From the NCBI GenBank assembly GCA_009823505.1, contig VZQC01006699.1, positions 1,496,973-1,560,972 of the forward strand: a stretch of DNA of 64,000 nucleotides. Direction: 5' to 3'. The stretch comes from Rhizomys pruinosus (taxonomy: Eukaryota > Chordata > Mammalia > Rodentia > Spalacidae). Shown piece by piece: positions 1 to 13,600 of this stretch; position 1 is the first letter of the stretch, and every line of letters begins with the position of its first letter. Made by a program: the position numbers and the translations under genes. A model generated the notes under the pieces. It was not told where the DNA came from. It saw nothing but the letters and a program-made list of their open reading frames with translations, and searched no databases.

Positions 1-392
1 AGACAGGGTCTCCCTGCAGCCCCAGCTGGCCTGGAACTCACTATGTAGACCAGGCTGGCCTGGAATTCACAGAGATCTGCCTGGTATGTACCACCATGCA
101 GAGTAATGTCTATTTCTAACTCAAAGATGAACTGCAAATTGTAATTTTTAGTAACATACACAATTTTTTTTTTTATGTGTATGAATGTACCGTCTGTATG
201 TAGGTTTGTGCACCCATGTCGTGCAATGCCGTGGAGGTCAGAAGAGGGTCCCGGATTCCCCTGGAACTGGAGTTCTCCTGGAACTGGAGTTACAGACGGT
301 TCTTAGCCGCCATGTGGGTGTTGGAGATCGAACCCGGGTCCTCTGCAAGAGCAGTCGGTGCTCTTAACCGCTAGGCTATCTCTCCAGCCCCA
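1..392 (-). repeat. B1 fragment (1-105) and B3-like SINE (171-391)
   Basis: The window opens inside a minus-strand B1. After 65 bases of unique sequence comes a minus-strand tRNA-derived SINE ending in the typical 'ctccagcccc'. The latter holds a small internal duplication of about 16 bases ('ctggaactggagtt...'). Confidence 0.9.
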
Positions 393-447
393 TATACAAG
401 TTTTATGTCCAGTTGTGAAAATTATTTTTACCAAAGTAAGGTAGAGA

Positions 448-848
448 TTTTTTTTTTTTTTTGGTCTTTTTTGAGACAGGATCTCCCTTTAGTCTCAGCT
501 GGCCTGGAACTCGCTATGTAGACCAAGCTGGCCTTGAACTCAGATCCGCCTGCCTCTGCCTCCCAACTGCTAGGATTAAAGGCATGCGCTACCATGCTCG
601 GCTTTTTTAAGTGATGTACAACCAGTCTAAAATATCTGATCACTAAAAAAGAAAGTAGCCAGGAGTGGTGGTGCACATCTTTAATCCCAGCACTCAGGAG
701 GCAGAGGCAGGCAGATCTTTGTGAGTTCAAGGTCAGCCTGGTCCACAGAGTGAGTTCCAGGACAGCTGGGGCTACAGGGAGACCCTGTCTTGAAAAGACC
801 AAAAAACAAAACAAAAAAAAACCAAACATAACCAAAAAAAAAAAAAAA
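448..848. repeat. Opposed B1 pair (448-602 minus; 657-848 plus)
   Basis: Two nearly full-length B1 elements in tail-out orientation are separated by about 54 bases. Both have A-tails with a short 'aagacc' unit. Such inverted pairs can fold in RNA, but this one lies outside the gene. Confidence 0.9.
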
Positions 849-859
849 GAGAGAAAGTA

Positions 860-1042
860 GTGTACAGAGACATACTGGCTACTGGCTTCAGTGTGGCAAT
901 CACAGTACTTACCATACTCAGTGTACAGTGACATACTGGCTACTGGTTTCAGTGTGGCAATCACGATACTTACCTTACTCAGTGTACAGTGACATACTGA
1001 CTACTGGCTTCTGTGTGGCGATCACGATACTTACCATACTCA
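860..1042. repeat. 61-bp tandem repeat, three copies
   Basis: Three direct copies start at 860, 921 and 982, each 61 bases and about 90% alike, beginning 'gtgtacag' and ending 'catactca'. Translation across them gives nothing recognisable. It looks like a local minisatellite, not part of a known dispersed family. Confidence 0.9.
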
Positions 1043-1257
1043 GATTTCAACGAACCGGCTGGTTTTCAGCATCTGCTCTGAGCCTGGCTCAGTTGCTTTT
1101 CATCAATAACATTTATTGCATATTACTGATTCTAAAAGTAATGCTTATTTATGGCAGTAAAATTAGAAAGAATACATAATGTATAGAGAATTTTAATATT
1201 AGTTTTGTAATAGGAAGCCCAACATTTTAGTAATATAGTAGGCCTTCCTTGTCTGTG

Positions 1258-1411
1258 TTTTTTTTTTTGGTCTTTTCGAGACAGGATCTCTCTGTAGCTC
1301 TGGCTGTCCTGGAACTCACTCTGTAGACCAGGCTGGCCTTGAACTCACAGAGATCCACCTGCCTCTGCCTCCCAAGTGCTAGGATTTAAAGGCATGCACC
1401 ACCACACCTGG
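1258..1411 (-). repeat. B1 SINE
   Basis: Near full-length minus-strand B1 with T-rich start and 'accacacctgg' end. The flanks at 1043-1257 and 1412-2029 show no gene or recognisable repeat beyond AT-rich sequence and a short imperfect direct repeat ('actggacagagggata') near 1708-1745. Confidence 0.88.
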
Positions 1412-2029
1412 ACTTGTAGGGTATGTTTTAAAGCCCTTAGTGGATGCTTGAAACAATAAATAGTACCAGACTTAAGTGTACTCTCTTTCCTATACATATA
1501 TTCCTATGATCTTCACCTTTTCACTTAAAATACATTATGGTTTTTCTTTTGCATGCAAATTGCTAGTATCATTACTCTTGCACTTTGAGGCCATTATTAA
1601 GTAAAACAGGTTAGTTGAGCATAAGCACTATGATACCACAAACAGTCAATGTAATAATGGAGATAGCTACTAAGTAATTAAGGGGAAGGTAATGCATATA
1701 AGCATTACTGGACAGAGGGATAAACACACTGGACAGAGGGATAATTCACAGCCCAGAGGGGATGAACAGGACAGCATGAAATTTTATAACATTTATAAAT
1801 TACACACCATTATGGATGTAATTGTTTACTTTTAGAATTTCCCATTTAATATTTTTGGACCAAGATGGACTGTAGATAACTGAGACCATGAAATATGAAG
1901 AATCCAGGAGTTCATGAAGTTAGATGACTTTTCTTATTTTTTTTGTGCATTTAAAAAACTTTCAGCAATGTTTTATAATTTTACTATACAAGTCTTTTTC
2001 CTTATGGGTTGTTTAATATTTCTGTGCAT

Positions 2030-2466
2030 GCGAGTGTGTATACGTGTGTGTGTGTGCGTCACATGTTGTGTGAGGGTGTCCTTTGAGGCCAAAGAAGGCA
2101 GATCCCCTGGAGCTAGAGCGCCACAGTGGTCTGAAGCTGCCAAGTGTGTGTGCCAGGTTCTCTGAAGAGCAGCAAATGCTCTCAACTGCTGAGCCATCTC
2201 TCCAGCTGCTAGTCCTAAGTATTTCATTACTTTTTCTTTAATTTTTAAATTATGTGTATTGCTAGATAGCATTATGTCTGTCTATCTGGGGGTGTGTGTA
2301 TGTATGTGACACCAGCTGATTGTGGAGACCAGAAGACCATGTGAGGTCCTCTGGAGGTGAAGTTACAGGCAGAGGTAAGCTACCTGATGTGGGTGATAGG
2401 GTCCTAATTGTGGTCTCTGTGAGAGCCTCACATGCTCTTAACTGCTGAGTCATCTCTCAAGCCCAT
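2030..2466 (-). repeat. Two B2/B3-type SINEs in tandem (2030-2212; 2236-2466)
   Basis: Both are minus-strand tRNA-derived SINEs, each ending with a 'gagccatctctc' or 'gagtcatctctc' signature. The first contains a short TG run. Confidence 0.85.
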
Positions 2467-2639
2467 TTTATTACTTTTGACACTACTGTAAATAGTGGAT
2501 TCCAAAAAATTGGATTATGGATAATATATAGAAATGCAACCAAGTTTTTAATCTTGTGTCCTACAACTTTGTTGAATTCGTTATTTTCAAGTTTGTGTAT
2601 ATATGTATGATCTTTAGGATTTTTACATGTACGAACATT

Positions 2640-3233
2640 TAATTTTTTAAAACTCTGGTTGGATGGGGTGTGTATGTGAAGGTCAGAGACATCAGTTTCA
2701 GTCCTCACCTTCCATGGTATTTTGAGGCAGGTCTTTCTTTTGTTTTTCTTTTGCGTGTGACAGACTAGCTGCCTCTGGAGCCTCTTCCTCCCATCTCCTG
2801 GTAGAAGCACTGGGATTACAGACTTGTGTCACTGTATCTGGCTTTTTTTTTTTTTTTTTTTTTTTTTTTGGCTTTTCGAGACAGGGTCTCCCTATATCCC
2901 CAGCTGTCCTGGAACTCCTCCAGATAATTTTCTTCTTTCCTCTCAATTTGCATGTTTTCTTGCCTAACTGCTCTATCTAGTTCTAGAGTGGGCTTTCGGC
3001 TTTTCACCACTGAGTATGCATAGCTATGGGTTTTTCATATATAGACTTTATTATGTTAAGGTAATTTCCTCTGGTTCCTAGTATGCCCCCCACTTTTTGA
3101 GACAGGGTCTTCCGGTAGCCCTGGAAGTCCTACAAATTCACTTTGTAGCCCAGGCTTGCCTCAATCACACAGAGATCTGCCTGCCTCTGCTCCCTGAGTG
3201 CTGGGGTTAAAGGCGTGCACCACCACACCTGGC
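2640..3233 (-). repeat. SINE-rich stretch: old B1-like piece, poly-T B1 fragment, B1
   Basis: There is an old SINE-like segment at about 2690-2842, a B1 tail and 5'-truncated body at 2843-2916, and a B1 at 3093-3233, all minus strand. The rest is unassigned. Confidence 0.75.
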
Positions 3234-3609
3234 TAAGTTGGGCTATTTATTTATCTTTCTGTTTCTTACTGATTGGTAAGAGTTCTTAATGTGTGCTAGA
3301 TGCAAATCCCTTATCTGGACAGATTATAAGTGTCTCTTCCATTTTGTGGTTTGTCCTTTCCTTTCTTGATGGTAACCTTTGAATGATGAATTTTTTTTTA
3401 CTGGTTCTCAAATTTACTGAGGTCTAATTAACAAAAATTGTGAACATTCAAGGTATGCAGTATGATGTACAAATATATATCATGTTAACTATTATCTTAT
3501 CATTTCCTACACAAATATACTGTGTATGTTGTGGGGGGGATTTAGGGTATTTAAGATCTGTCTTCTTAGCAAACTTCAAGTGAGCCATACAGTGTCAATG
3601 CCGGTCACA

Positions 3610-4010
3610 ACGTGCACATTCCATCCTCCTACGATTTCAATCTGCAATGTCTCCCAAAGGCTTGTGTGTTAAAAACTTGGTTCTCATCTCAGCACCACTG
3701 GAAAGTGGCAGAAATCCTTAAGAGATGGGGCTGCTGGGAGACTGCAGGACACTGAGAGCACACCCTTGAAAAGGATTCTGGGACACTGGTCTCTTCCTTT
3801 TTCTCTTGGTTCCCGGCTGAGAAGTGAACATCCATACACCTACCCTGCCAGTATGTACAGTCCTGCCACAGGCCATAAGGCAACAGAGCCAGCTGGTAAT
3901 GGCTGAAACCTCCCAAACTGTGAGCCACAGGAAACATTTTAAAGTTGATTATCCTGGGTATTTTGCTACAGTAATGTAAAACTGACACAGCTGTCCAGGA
4001 TTTACTTAGC
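3610..4010. repeat. Older rodent interspersed element (class uncertain)
   Basis: It resembles the elements at 62455-62830 and 47990-48320: 'tgtctcccaaaggcttgtgtgtt' near one end, 'aaactgtgagccacaggaa' inside and 'ttgctacagtaat' near the other. The layout fits a short non-autonomous element, possibly hAT-like. Broken reading frames across it are not genes. Confidence 0.55.
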
Positions 4011-4387
4011 TGAACAAAACTTGTACTCTTTGACCCACATTTCCACATTTCTCCCACTTTCTGGAGACTAGTTTTCCTCTCGGCTTCTGTGAACTTTCTA
4101 CACTTCCCACACAGGCGTCATTCAGCATCAGACAGATGTTCTTAATTTTAGGTCCCCTTAGTTTTTTTTCTTCTTCTTTAGTCTTTTGCTTTTGGAAACA
4201 CTTTATCTGAAACACTATTACTTAATTCACAGTTATGAAAGTCGTTTTCTTCTGAGAGTATAATCCACTTTAATTTTTGTCAAAAGACTGATGATACTGA
4301 ATTGAGGAAGCTGTGCCAGAATCACAGCATAAAGTTTCAGACAGTACAGACACAGGCCTTGCCCTTGTCATGTGAACATGTGTAAAA

Positions 4388-4625
4388 CATGAATGGTACC
4401 AAAGAATTTATTGTAAATGCTGTGGCAAATACACTCTGACTAATAATCATTAAAAAGGAACTAGAAAAGTACTTGTTGGAAGTATGTGCTTTTTCTCCCC
4501 GCCATCTTCAGGCTAATGGCTAGGACCAACATTTTAGGAATGAAATACTTAATGGGATATATAATCTTCACATAATTTCAAGACTGTATATTCATCTTAA
4601 AGGCAGTTAACCATGAATTTCAGTA
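4388..4625 (-). other. DHX29: DHX29 3' UTR (inferred end)
   Basis: About 240 bases follow the stop codon on the minus strand. AATAAA lies at 4407-4412 (TTTATT on the plus strand), and TG-rich sequence follows at about 4340-4375, a plausible downstream element. The cleavage site near 4388 is inferred. A longer form using another signal cannot be excluded. Confidence 0.65.
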
Positions 4626-7600
4626 TCAGTTATTCTCTGTTTTTATCAATTCCGTAATGATCTGTAGAATCTTGTCATCTGAGGAAATGAAAAACAAGAT
4701 GCCTATGAATACAAATGCAACACTGGCTGACTTTCTAGTGCACACACACATATAAACAAGAAGCAACCTTCAGTACAAGACTTTGTTAACTTAGACTATC
4801 AAGTAACACTAGTTATATTCACTATGATATTAGAGTTATAGTTATATATCTAGTTATATATCTAGTTATATATCACTAGTTATATATCACTATGATATAT
4901 TTGTTGCTCTACAAGAGTTAAGTTAATGATTATTAGAGTTATACCTACTTCAAAAAAAAGATACCATTCTAAGTTATAGGCTAAGGCCCACAGAGATAAT
5001 GGGATATAACTGTTTTGAGTATTTTGCTTTGAGACAAGGTCTTGCCATGTAGCACATACTGAGCTAGAACATATGATCCCCCACCTCAGCCTCCCAAGTG
5101 CCTGGATCAAGTGAGCCACTGTGCCTGCCTGTTCTACAAGTAATTAGTTTTTTTTTTTTTTTTGAGACAGTGTCTCCCTATAGGCTGGCCTTGAACTCAC
5201 TCTGTAGACCAGGCTGGCCTTGAACTCAGAGATCCGCCTGCCTCTGTGCTAGAATTAAAGGTGTGTACCACCATCCCCAGCTTAAAGACAGTTCTTAGCT
5301 GCCATGTAGGTGCTGGGAATTGAACTCAGGTCCTCTGCAAGAGCAGTCAGTGCTCTTAACTGCCGAGCCATCTTTTAAGAAGTTCCTCAATTGTTTCACT
5401 TAGGTGAAGTACACTGAGGGCTCTGTTGACTCATCCTTGTTTTGCAGAATGTGACAGATTTTTATAGAATGGGCAAGAAGGCAATGTTATCTGTCTCCCC
5501 AGGTTTAGACCAAGGGAAACAAACAAACAAACAAAACCTCTCAAGGAGAAGTGCTCTTGGAGAGGTGTCAAAGGGAAGTAACATGCTTCTCTACACAACA
5601 AAAGGATCAAATACCAATTGAATTTGTCAAACAGAGCAAGAGGTGACATTATTTGCTAAGGTGGTTTTATTAACAGCTGCTCTATTTTTAACTAGCTCTG
5701 AAACTGTGGCTTCCTAAGAACCCCATAGTGAGCAGAACTACAGTGATATTTTAAAAAAGAAAGAGGCAGGAAAGAGGGGAGGAAAAAGAAGGAGAGGGGA
5801 GGCAAGGGGAGCTCCCTCATTGGAATTGAACAATGATATCTGACAAGAGCAACTGTCTATCATTTGAAGAATAGTATGCAAAAAAGCACAAGGGTAACAA
5901 ATGCTTCCTTTTCAAGTCTGGGTTATTATCACAACTTTTCTTTATAGTAAGGGCACAAAGAAAGGCCACTAAAGCTCTACCTTCCTTCCCAAGTCAAAAT
6001 TCACACAACCCACAGATCATTTCTTAACATTATTAAAAGCCTCAGGCAGGCATAGTGGATCCTGTCTATCTAGTGAGTTTCAGGCCAGGGAAACCTTGTC
6101 TCAAATAGACAAAAAAAAAAAAAAAAGACAAAAATAGCAGTAACAACAAAGACTAAAGTTAGCATGGGATAGCCCATCTCCCTACAGTCTTGAAACTCTA
6201 GTCAAATAGACAAAAAAAAAAAAAAAGCAACAAAACCAAACTGAAGTGCTTCATGACTGCCGTGGCAGGGGCAGAAGGCAGCACCGATTACAGAACAGCA
6301 CTGCTCTAAAATGTAATCAGCAATTGCAGAAAATATAGGTATTAGAGATCATGTTAAATAAAACACAAAGATACAACCAATTAAATCCTAAATACAGGAC
6401 ACCCTACCAGTGAAATGAGTTTATTAAAGTAATTCACTGCATTAAAAAGGGACGGTAGGCAACAGGAAGTATCAATAGAAAGAGTAAAACAAAGAAACAA
6501 ATACATAAACACCACAAGTTTCTTCTGTAGAGAAGAGTATGTCTGGGACAAAGTTTTGAGCCTTGTATTTTTTTTTTTTTTTTTTTTTTTTACAACTATC
6601 AAGGAGATGATTTTGGTGATGTCAAGTCAGGGAAATACTGTACTGTATAACTGAAAATCAGGTGTTTATTTCAGGTTTCTATTGAAGATTAATGCACTTA
6701 GTTTATATCAACTAACAGTTGTATATTCATGAGAAATGAATGGTAGAGAGAACACACTATGGTAAATACTGAGTAGAAATGTGTATGCAGATTTTCTGTG
6801 AAATGGACAGTTCAGAAGCAAAAGTAGGAAGGAAGATAGGCGTAAAAGGCATTTAAGAAACTAAGATGTGAATAGTTACAAACTCTACATGAGCTGAATG
6901 GAATTTAGCATAAGTAAATTTCATTAGTAATCATATCAAACGTATGCGGTGGGCTATAGGGTATTGTTAAAATCACAATTTCTAGAATCAGTCTTTTGAT
7001 CTTTATTTTACTTTATTTTATGGAGCTACAGAGATAGCCCAGGGGTTAAGAGTAGGGCTACTCTGCTAGAGGACTGGGGTTCTGCAGCTAGCAGCCACCT
7101 GAAACTCCAGTCCCAGGGGATCCAATGACCGTTTTATGGCCTCTGAGGGGACTGTGTGAAAAGGGTGAACTTCCACAGATGTAGGCAATAAACTAATATA
7201 AAATAAAAGTAAAACACACACACAAAAAATAAAAATAAAACATTTAAAGTTTTTTTTTTACATATTTATACCTTATGTATGCATCTGTCTGCCTGCCTGC
7301 CTGCCTATCTAATCTATCCACCCATCCACACATTCACAAATATGCCACCTTCTAAATGTATACTAATGTATAAATGTATACTTTACATTAAACGTACATT
7401 ATAATAAAATACTTACTTTCAAGGGACATCTTTGGATTTTCAAGTTTTTTTCTTAAAACAGAATCAATGAGAACTCTTAGCTGCTTAAAAATGACAGCTA
7501 TCTTTACCGGGGCCTGTTGAGAGATGTAAAACTGGACAAATTAATCAGGGGAGTATGAATGTGTTTAAATAAGTCTAAGCATATATATCTTGCAGCTTAC

Positions 7601-10600
7601 CTGGCTTAGAACATTGGATTTTTTTTTTTTAATGCCACCATGCCTGGCTTAAAGGTGGTTCTTAGCTGTCATGTGGGTGCTGGGAATAGAACCCCAGTCC
7701 TCTGCAAGAGCAGTCATGCTCTTAACCACTGAGCCATCTCTCCAGCCCAGAACACTGGATTTTTAACATATAATACACAAGGGAAAATTATGAGCAAATT
7801 AGCTCTGGGAGGTAAGCTACACAATCTCTTGAATTCCCTAGTCAGTTTGGTATCCCTTCCTATAACAGAGCAACCTTATTCCAATAAGCCTTTGTTAGGG
7901 CTGGAGAGATGGCTCAAAGGTTAAGAGCACTGACTGCTCTTGCAGAGGACCTGGGTTCCATTCCCAGTACCCACATAGCAGCTAACAACTGTCTCTAACT
8001 CCAGTTCTGGGGGAATCTGACACCTTCTTCTGATTCCATAGGCATTGCACTTACACACATGCAGGCAATACATTCATACACACACAAAAACCAAAATCCA
8101 AAAACCCCAAAACAATATGTCGTTGCTTTTCTTACATGGACTCTTAAGAATCAAGACTAAAGCTTTGGGGAAGGAAAAAAATTTTTTTTTACTCTTTTCG
8201 AGACAGGGTCCCCCAGTGTAGGTAAAATAGAGGGCACCTGTGGCTACATTGTGCGAAATTACCTGCTTGTTTATTTACACCAAAACCTGGCCCTAGGCAG
8301 GATTTGCCTGCATTAGCAAACCCCTGTGAGACTGCCATGGGATAGACTCTCACAAGTACTTGTGATATTTACACAGAACATGAGGCAGGGGGTCTGAAAG
8401 CAGGCCCTGAGATATGATGTCACTGGGTATAAAACAGAATGCTGTGGACTAATACATGGATTTCCTTTCACCATCATCTGGGGAGTCCCCAAATTTGTTA
8501 ATTTTGTATGGCACAGGGTTTGGGGTGCTGGCCACCAGTCCGTGTGACCTGGGGGTGTGGATCCCTGACAGGCGGGTTTTATTCAGCCAAAGAAGGGCAG
8601 CAGCCAAAGCCCTAGGCCAAGAGCTTGAGTCCTGAGGAGTAAGCTGGGCTAGGCTGGACTGTGGAAACCCCACAGCCAGCTGAAGCTTGAGTCCTAGCTT
8701 CAGGTCCCAGGAGAAGCTGCTAGTTCTGCCGGTGCCCCAGTAGCCCCAGCTGGCCTTGAACTCAGAGATCCGCCTGCCTCTGCCTCCCAAGTGCTGGATT
8801 AAAGGTGAGTGCCACCACACCCGGTGCGGAAGGAAAAATTTTAATAGCTTTATTGAAGAATAATTTATAGATCATAAAAATGCAGTCATTTTTAAGTGCT
8901 TAATTTCAGAGATTTTTAGTAGAATTTATACCAACACCACTACAACCAAATTACAGAACATTTCTGCCATTCTGACTTCTTTGCATGAACCAATTATTTT
9001 TAAAGCTGTATGCACAATTCATCTTTCTAGCCCTAGACACACAGCTATCATGGTAGAGCAAAGCCAGGTGTATGGGAATTGCTTTAAGCTGGTCAGTGTG
9101 GATGGGGCTACAGAGAAAAAAAACTTACTACCCAAAACAAGCACAGCTCGGACTAATTTATCTACAGAAGAATTTTCTAGTATGTCTTAAAAACTATGAA
9201 TATGTTTGGCTTTTTTTATGAATGGCCAAACAAATATAGTGGATTCAGGTTTAGGGAATCAACCAATAATCAACACATGCAATCTAGGAAAGTTAGTTTC
9301 TCACTACATCTCATTGTCTCTATAGAAAAGAAAATACATTTGGGATAGTGCAAATAAAATTAGCTATTGATATACCTAACATATGGCAATTATAACTATT
9401 ACTGAAATATATTTTGTGATAGTGAAAAGATTTTCAAATTTAATATTTAAAAACCATATATATGCCAGGCATGGTGGCACACGCCTTTAATCCCAGGACT
9501 TGGGAGGCAGAGGCAGGGGGATCTCTGTGAGTTAAAGGGCAGCCTGGTCTACAGAGCTAAAGGGAGACCCTGTCTCAAAAAGACTAAAAAAATAAAAAAT
9601 AAATAAAAACCATATATGGAAAATGAAGTTTTCTTCAATCAAAATTAAAATCTAGCTCAATGATATTGGAATCTGAAAGTTTTCATGTCGTCAATAAAAT
9701 CATTTGTATTGCATACCTGAAAATAGATCCAGCCATCAACAGAAAGAAGACGTTCCCGGTGTTGAACTTCTATGTCACCACCAAACAGTAAAACTGGAAA
9801 AGGAGTTATTAGGGTAGTTTCCTTCAGATACACTCGGGCATACCTTACCTACATAAGAAAAAAACAGAGGGAAAAAAACGTCATGATCTAAAAATGTAAG
9901 AAATACTTTTAGGTATTTTTCATATAAGCATTTTCTATACTTTTTTACAGAAAAATTGTATGTTTTACATAATTTCTTTTTTTTTTTTTTTTTTGTTCTT
10001 TTCGAGACAGGGTCTCCCTGTAGCCCCAGCTGTCCTGGAACTCACTCTGTAGACTAGGCTGGCCTTGAACTCACAAAGATCCGCCTGCCTCTGCCTCCCA
10101 AGTGCTAGGATTAAAGGCGTGCGCCACCACGCCCGGCTTATATAATTTCTAAAGCTATGTTTTCATTCTCTTAGGTAAATCATTTGTTAATTTAACATTA
10201 ATTACTACTTTTGAAATAAAAGACATTATAAGGGTGAATTATATACTTTGACAATAAATGAAATTATGTAGAATTAAAAATTTTTATTTATGTGCAACTT
10301 GTGTGTGTGTGCGCATTGAGTGTGTGTGTGCATGTGTGTGTGTAATACAGGGTCTCCCTATAGCCCCAGCTGGCCTGGAACTCCTTGTATAGACCAGGCT
10401 GGCCTTGAACTCACAGAGATCCACCTGCCCCTGCCTTTTGAGTGCTGGGATTAAAGGCATGCACCACCACGTTATTTCTATTTATGTGTGTGTCTGTGAG
10501 TGAATGCTAAGTGTGTATGGTACCTGTGTTAGCCAGAAAAGGTGGCGGATCGCCTAGAGCTGGAGTTACAGGCAGTTGAGAATTGCCCAACATGGGTGCT

Positions 10601-13600
10601 AAGAACTAAACTTGGGTCCTCTGTATGAGCAGCAAGTTCTCTTAACCACTGAGCCATCTTTCTAGCCTAGAAGCAATTTTATGCTACTAAGTAACTAATG
10701 TTAAAATAAATAAAATTATGCTTAAGTGTTTTTTTTTTTTTTCAAAATTTCTGGTTTCTAGAGCAATATCCAGCTAGTCAGATATTCTTCACATTTTATA
10801 TTTAAGTTTGATGATATGCTGGGAACTTCCAAGCTAGTAATTGAAATTATAGATACTTCAAAGGCCAAAAATACAATGATGTAGATACTCTTTTAGGTGG
10901 AGAAGAAACGTATTTCAGTGGACATGTTTTCTTCTCACACTGCCTTAAAGTATAGAAACCTACAATATGATGAAGAGACAACACCATGATAGTGTGCGCC
11001 ATAGGTTAGGAGAAGGTAATGGATAGTGATGTACCTGAGATGTTGATTGTTTTCATTATAATCTAAAATATTTGCTACTTAGCAAATCTTAGATGATACT
11101 GTGACTGAAATGGTTTAAGTCGCCCTTAGTTTATTACTCTACCAAACATTCCCCTTATTTAGAAATCTAACATTACATGTCCTCTGTTTCTTTTGAGACA
11201 ACCACTTCTGTGAAATACTTTAGGAATGGATACACTATTAACAATAGCCAGCCACTTGCTCTTTTTATTCCAAGCAGAAAACAATGATGGTCAGAAGAGG
11301 AATCCTACCCTTTGATTCTTAGTGAAAGACAGAGAAATACACTTTTTTAGCACGAGAAACTGCATTTGGATTTCAATTCTAAATAAGAACGAACAAATCA
11401 ATTTAAGAGCAACAAACTACTTATTAGGGCATCTGAACTTGTCATGAACGAGTGCTAGAACCATGTACTGAGAACTCGAGCAGTTTACCTTCTCCTGGTA
11501 TAAGAGCCATCCATAAGTTTGCAAATCTCGATTTACTGAGGATGGATGTACTTGTGCTTTGCCTTGGGCAGTCTCCACAATGCAAGCCAATTTTTCTGTG
11601 ACATCCACTGACTTTGTATAGATTATCTTTCCCACATTGTCATACAGTCCAGCAGCCAATACAGCTTTAAGAAGGGCAATATCTTGAAAGGAGAGGGCGT
11701 GTGAAGCTTTGTTTCCTTCCCAGCTGGTAGAAGTTGCCAGTGATGAAAATCCTGCTGCCTTAACCAACTTTATTAATTCCTGCTTTACATCCTCGATTTT
11801 ATGTTAAAAGATAAAAATCAATCATTGATTTAAGCAAAAAATTTCCAAATAGACTCATAATTTCTAATACTATTTCTTATTAAAATAGACAGGATGTCTG
11901 AGCATTGTTTAGTCAAAAGCCAAAAGTTAGAGTACAGAAAAAAGATTCTGGGAAAGGAAGGGATAAAGTCAAGCAGTTCAAGCCTGGCAGGGTGCCCACG
12001 CTTTTAAGCCCATCACTTGAGGAGGCAGAAAAAAGCCCCCAGTAGACACTGTGAGTTTTTCAAGGCCACCGGGGTCTACAGAGTGAGTCCAGGACAGCGG
12101 GACTTACAGGGAGACCCTGTCCTCAAAAAGACCAAAACAAACAACAAAAAAAGCCAAATAACAAAAACAAAAGTCAGCAGTTCTCACAGGTATGGTGGTG
12201 CACCACTTTACTCCCAGCTTCAGATCTCTAAGTTTCAGGGCAAGCCTGGTCTAATAGTGATTTCCAGGCCAGGGGCTACAGGGAGACACTTCTCAAAAAA
12301 ACAACAAACACCCCCCCCCCAAAAAAAAGAAAAAGAAGGGGATAAGAGAAGATGGCGCAGTGGTTAAGAGCGACTGACGGCCTTGCAGAGGGCCCCCGTT
12401 CGAATCCCAGCACCCACATGGCCACTAAGAAGTCTTAGGCCGGGTGGTCGTGTGGTAGCATGCCTTTAAGCCAGCCCTCAGGAGGCAGAGGCAGGAGGAT
12501 GGAAGGATACTGTGAGTTCAAGGGCAGCCTGGTCTAGATTTGAGCTCAAAAAAAAAAAAAAAAAAAAAAAAAAGGATGAAAAAAAGTCAGGTGTTCTCAT
12601 CCCCCTAAAACTCAAGATGCTATAAAACCCAACACTGTGAGAGCAGCGAAATGGGTCTGAGCACACGAGCACACTTCCACTTGCATCTACTTCAACACTT
12701 GCTCTTCTTTAATTTCTTTACTAATTTTTTTTTTTCTTTTAGTCAGTGAGGATGGTCACACTGAGAATAGCAATGGGAAAGAATGACAGAGGAATCCTGA
12801 CAGTAGACTATAAGAATGTTCTGCTTTTGTCTCTAGGAATTCATTTTGATTTCCTAAAGAACTCCTAAAGCCTATTAATGGCAATTTTATTAACAAAACT
12901 GTAGCTTAAAATATGTTCTAACCTTCAGCGGTGCAGATCAGCAAAGCAACTACAGGAAGGATGAGGATTTTCAGGGTACACAGGATACCAGTAATTACAA
13001 GGTGATGTTTACATTTAGGATATCCTTTAGGTTTCTGGTTTGGGGTTAACAGACTGGTTCCAGGGGAGAAAAGACACAGATGGCTGCTGTAACCCCAGGA
13101 CTGACAAAGAGATCCAAAACCTTGCAGGTCAGTGGAGGAGAGAAAGGTGGAGAAAAAAAGGGGGAGGGGTAGGAGGCGATTTGGAAGGTTGAGGAAAGTG
13201 AAAAGGAGACAAAGGAGAAAGGGTTAATTTGAAGAAATTGCCATTTTGGGGGCAACTAACCGGGGTGTCCACACATTGAGTCTCAGTTGGCTCAAAAGTG
13301 GCTGCCAGGATGCAGGAAATGCAGAACAATTTACCTGACTTCTTCAAAATAAATCACATTAGTGAGGAAACGTGATTAACTATAGATTATGAGATTTAAA
13401 GGATAACATCAATCAAATTCAATGAGTAAATCTTGTTAGATCATAATATGAGCTAGTTGTAAAAAAATAAAATTATGAGAAGACTGAGGATACTTAAATG
13501 CCATGTATTTGGTGATAGTAAGGATTTTTTTTTTTAATGTGTGAAAATGTTGAAGAAAAATAGTCATATATTTAAGCGATCCATAAAGATCTAATGCTGT

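Noticed and set aside
428..964. 178-codon minus-strand frame at 428-964
   Set aside because: It is made of two B1 copies and the 61-bp tandem repeat read through; no domain.
860..1042. CRISPR-like array
   Set aside because: The whole 61-bp unit repeats, without unique spacers, and the DNA is mammalian.
3689..4057. 122-codon minus-strand frame
   Set aside because: It falls within an older dispersed element that has relatives at 47990 and 62455; not a gene.
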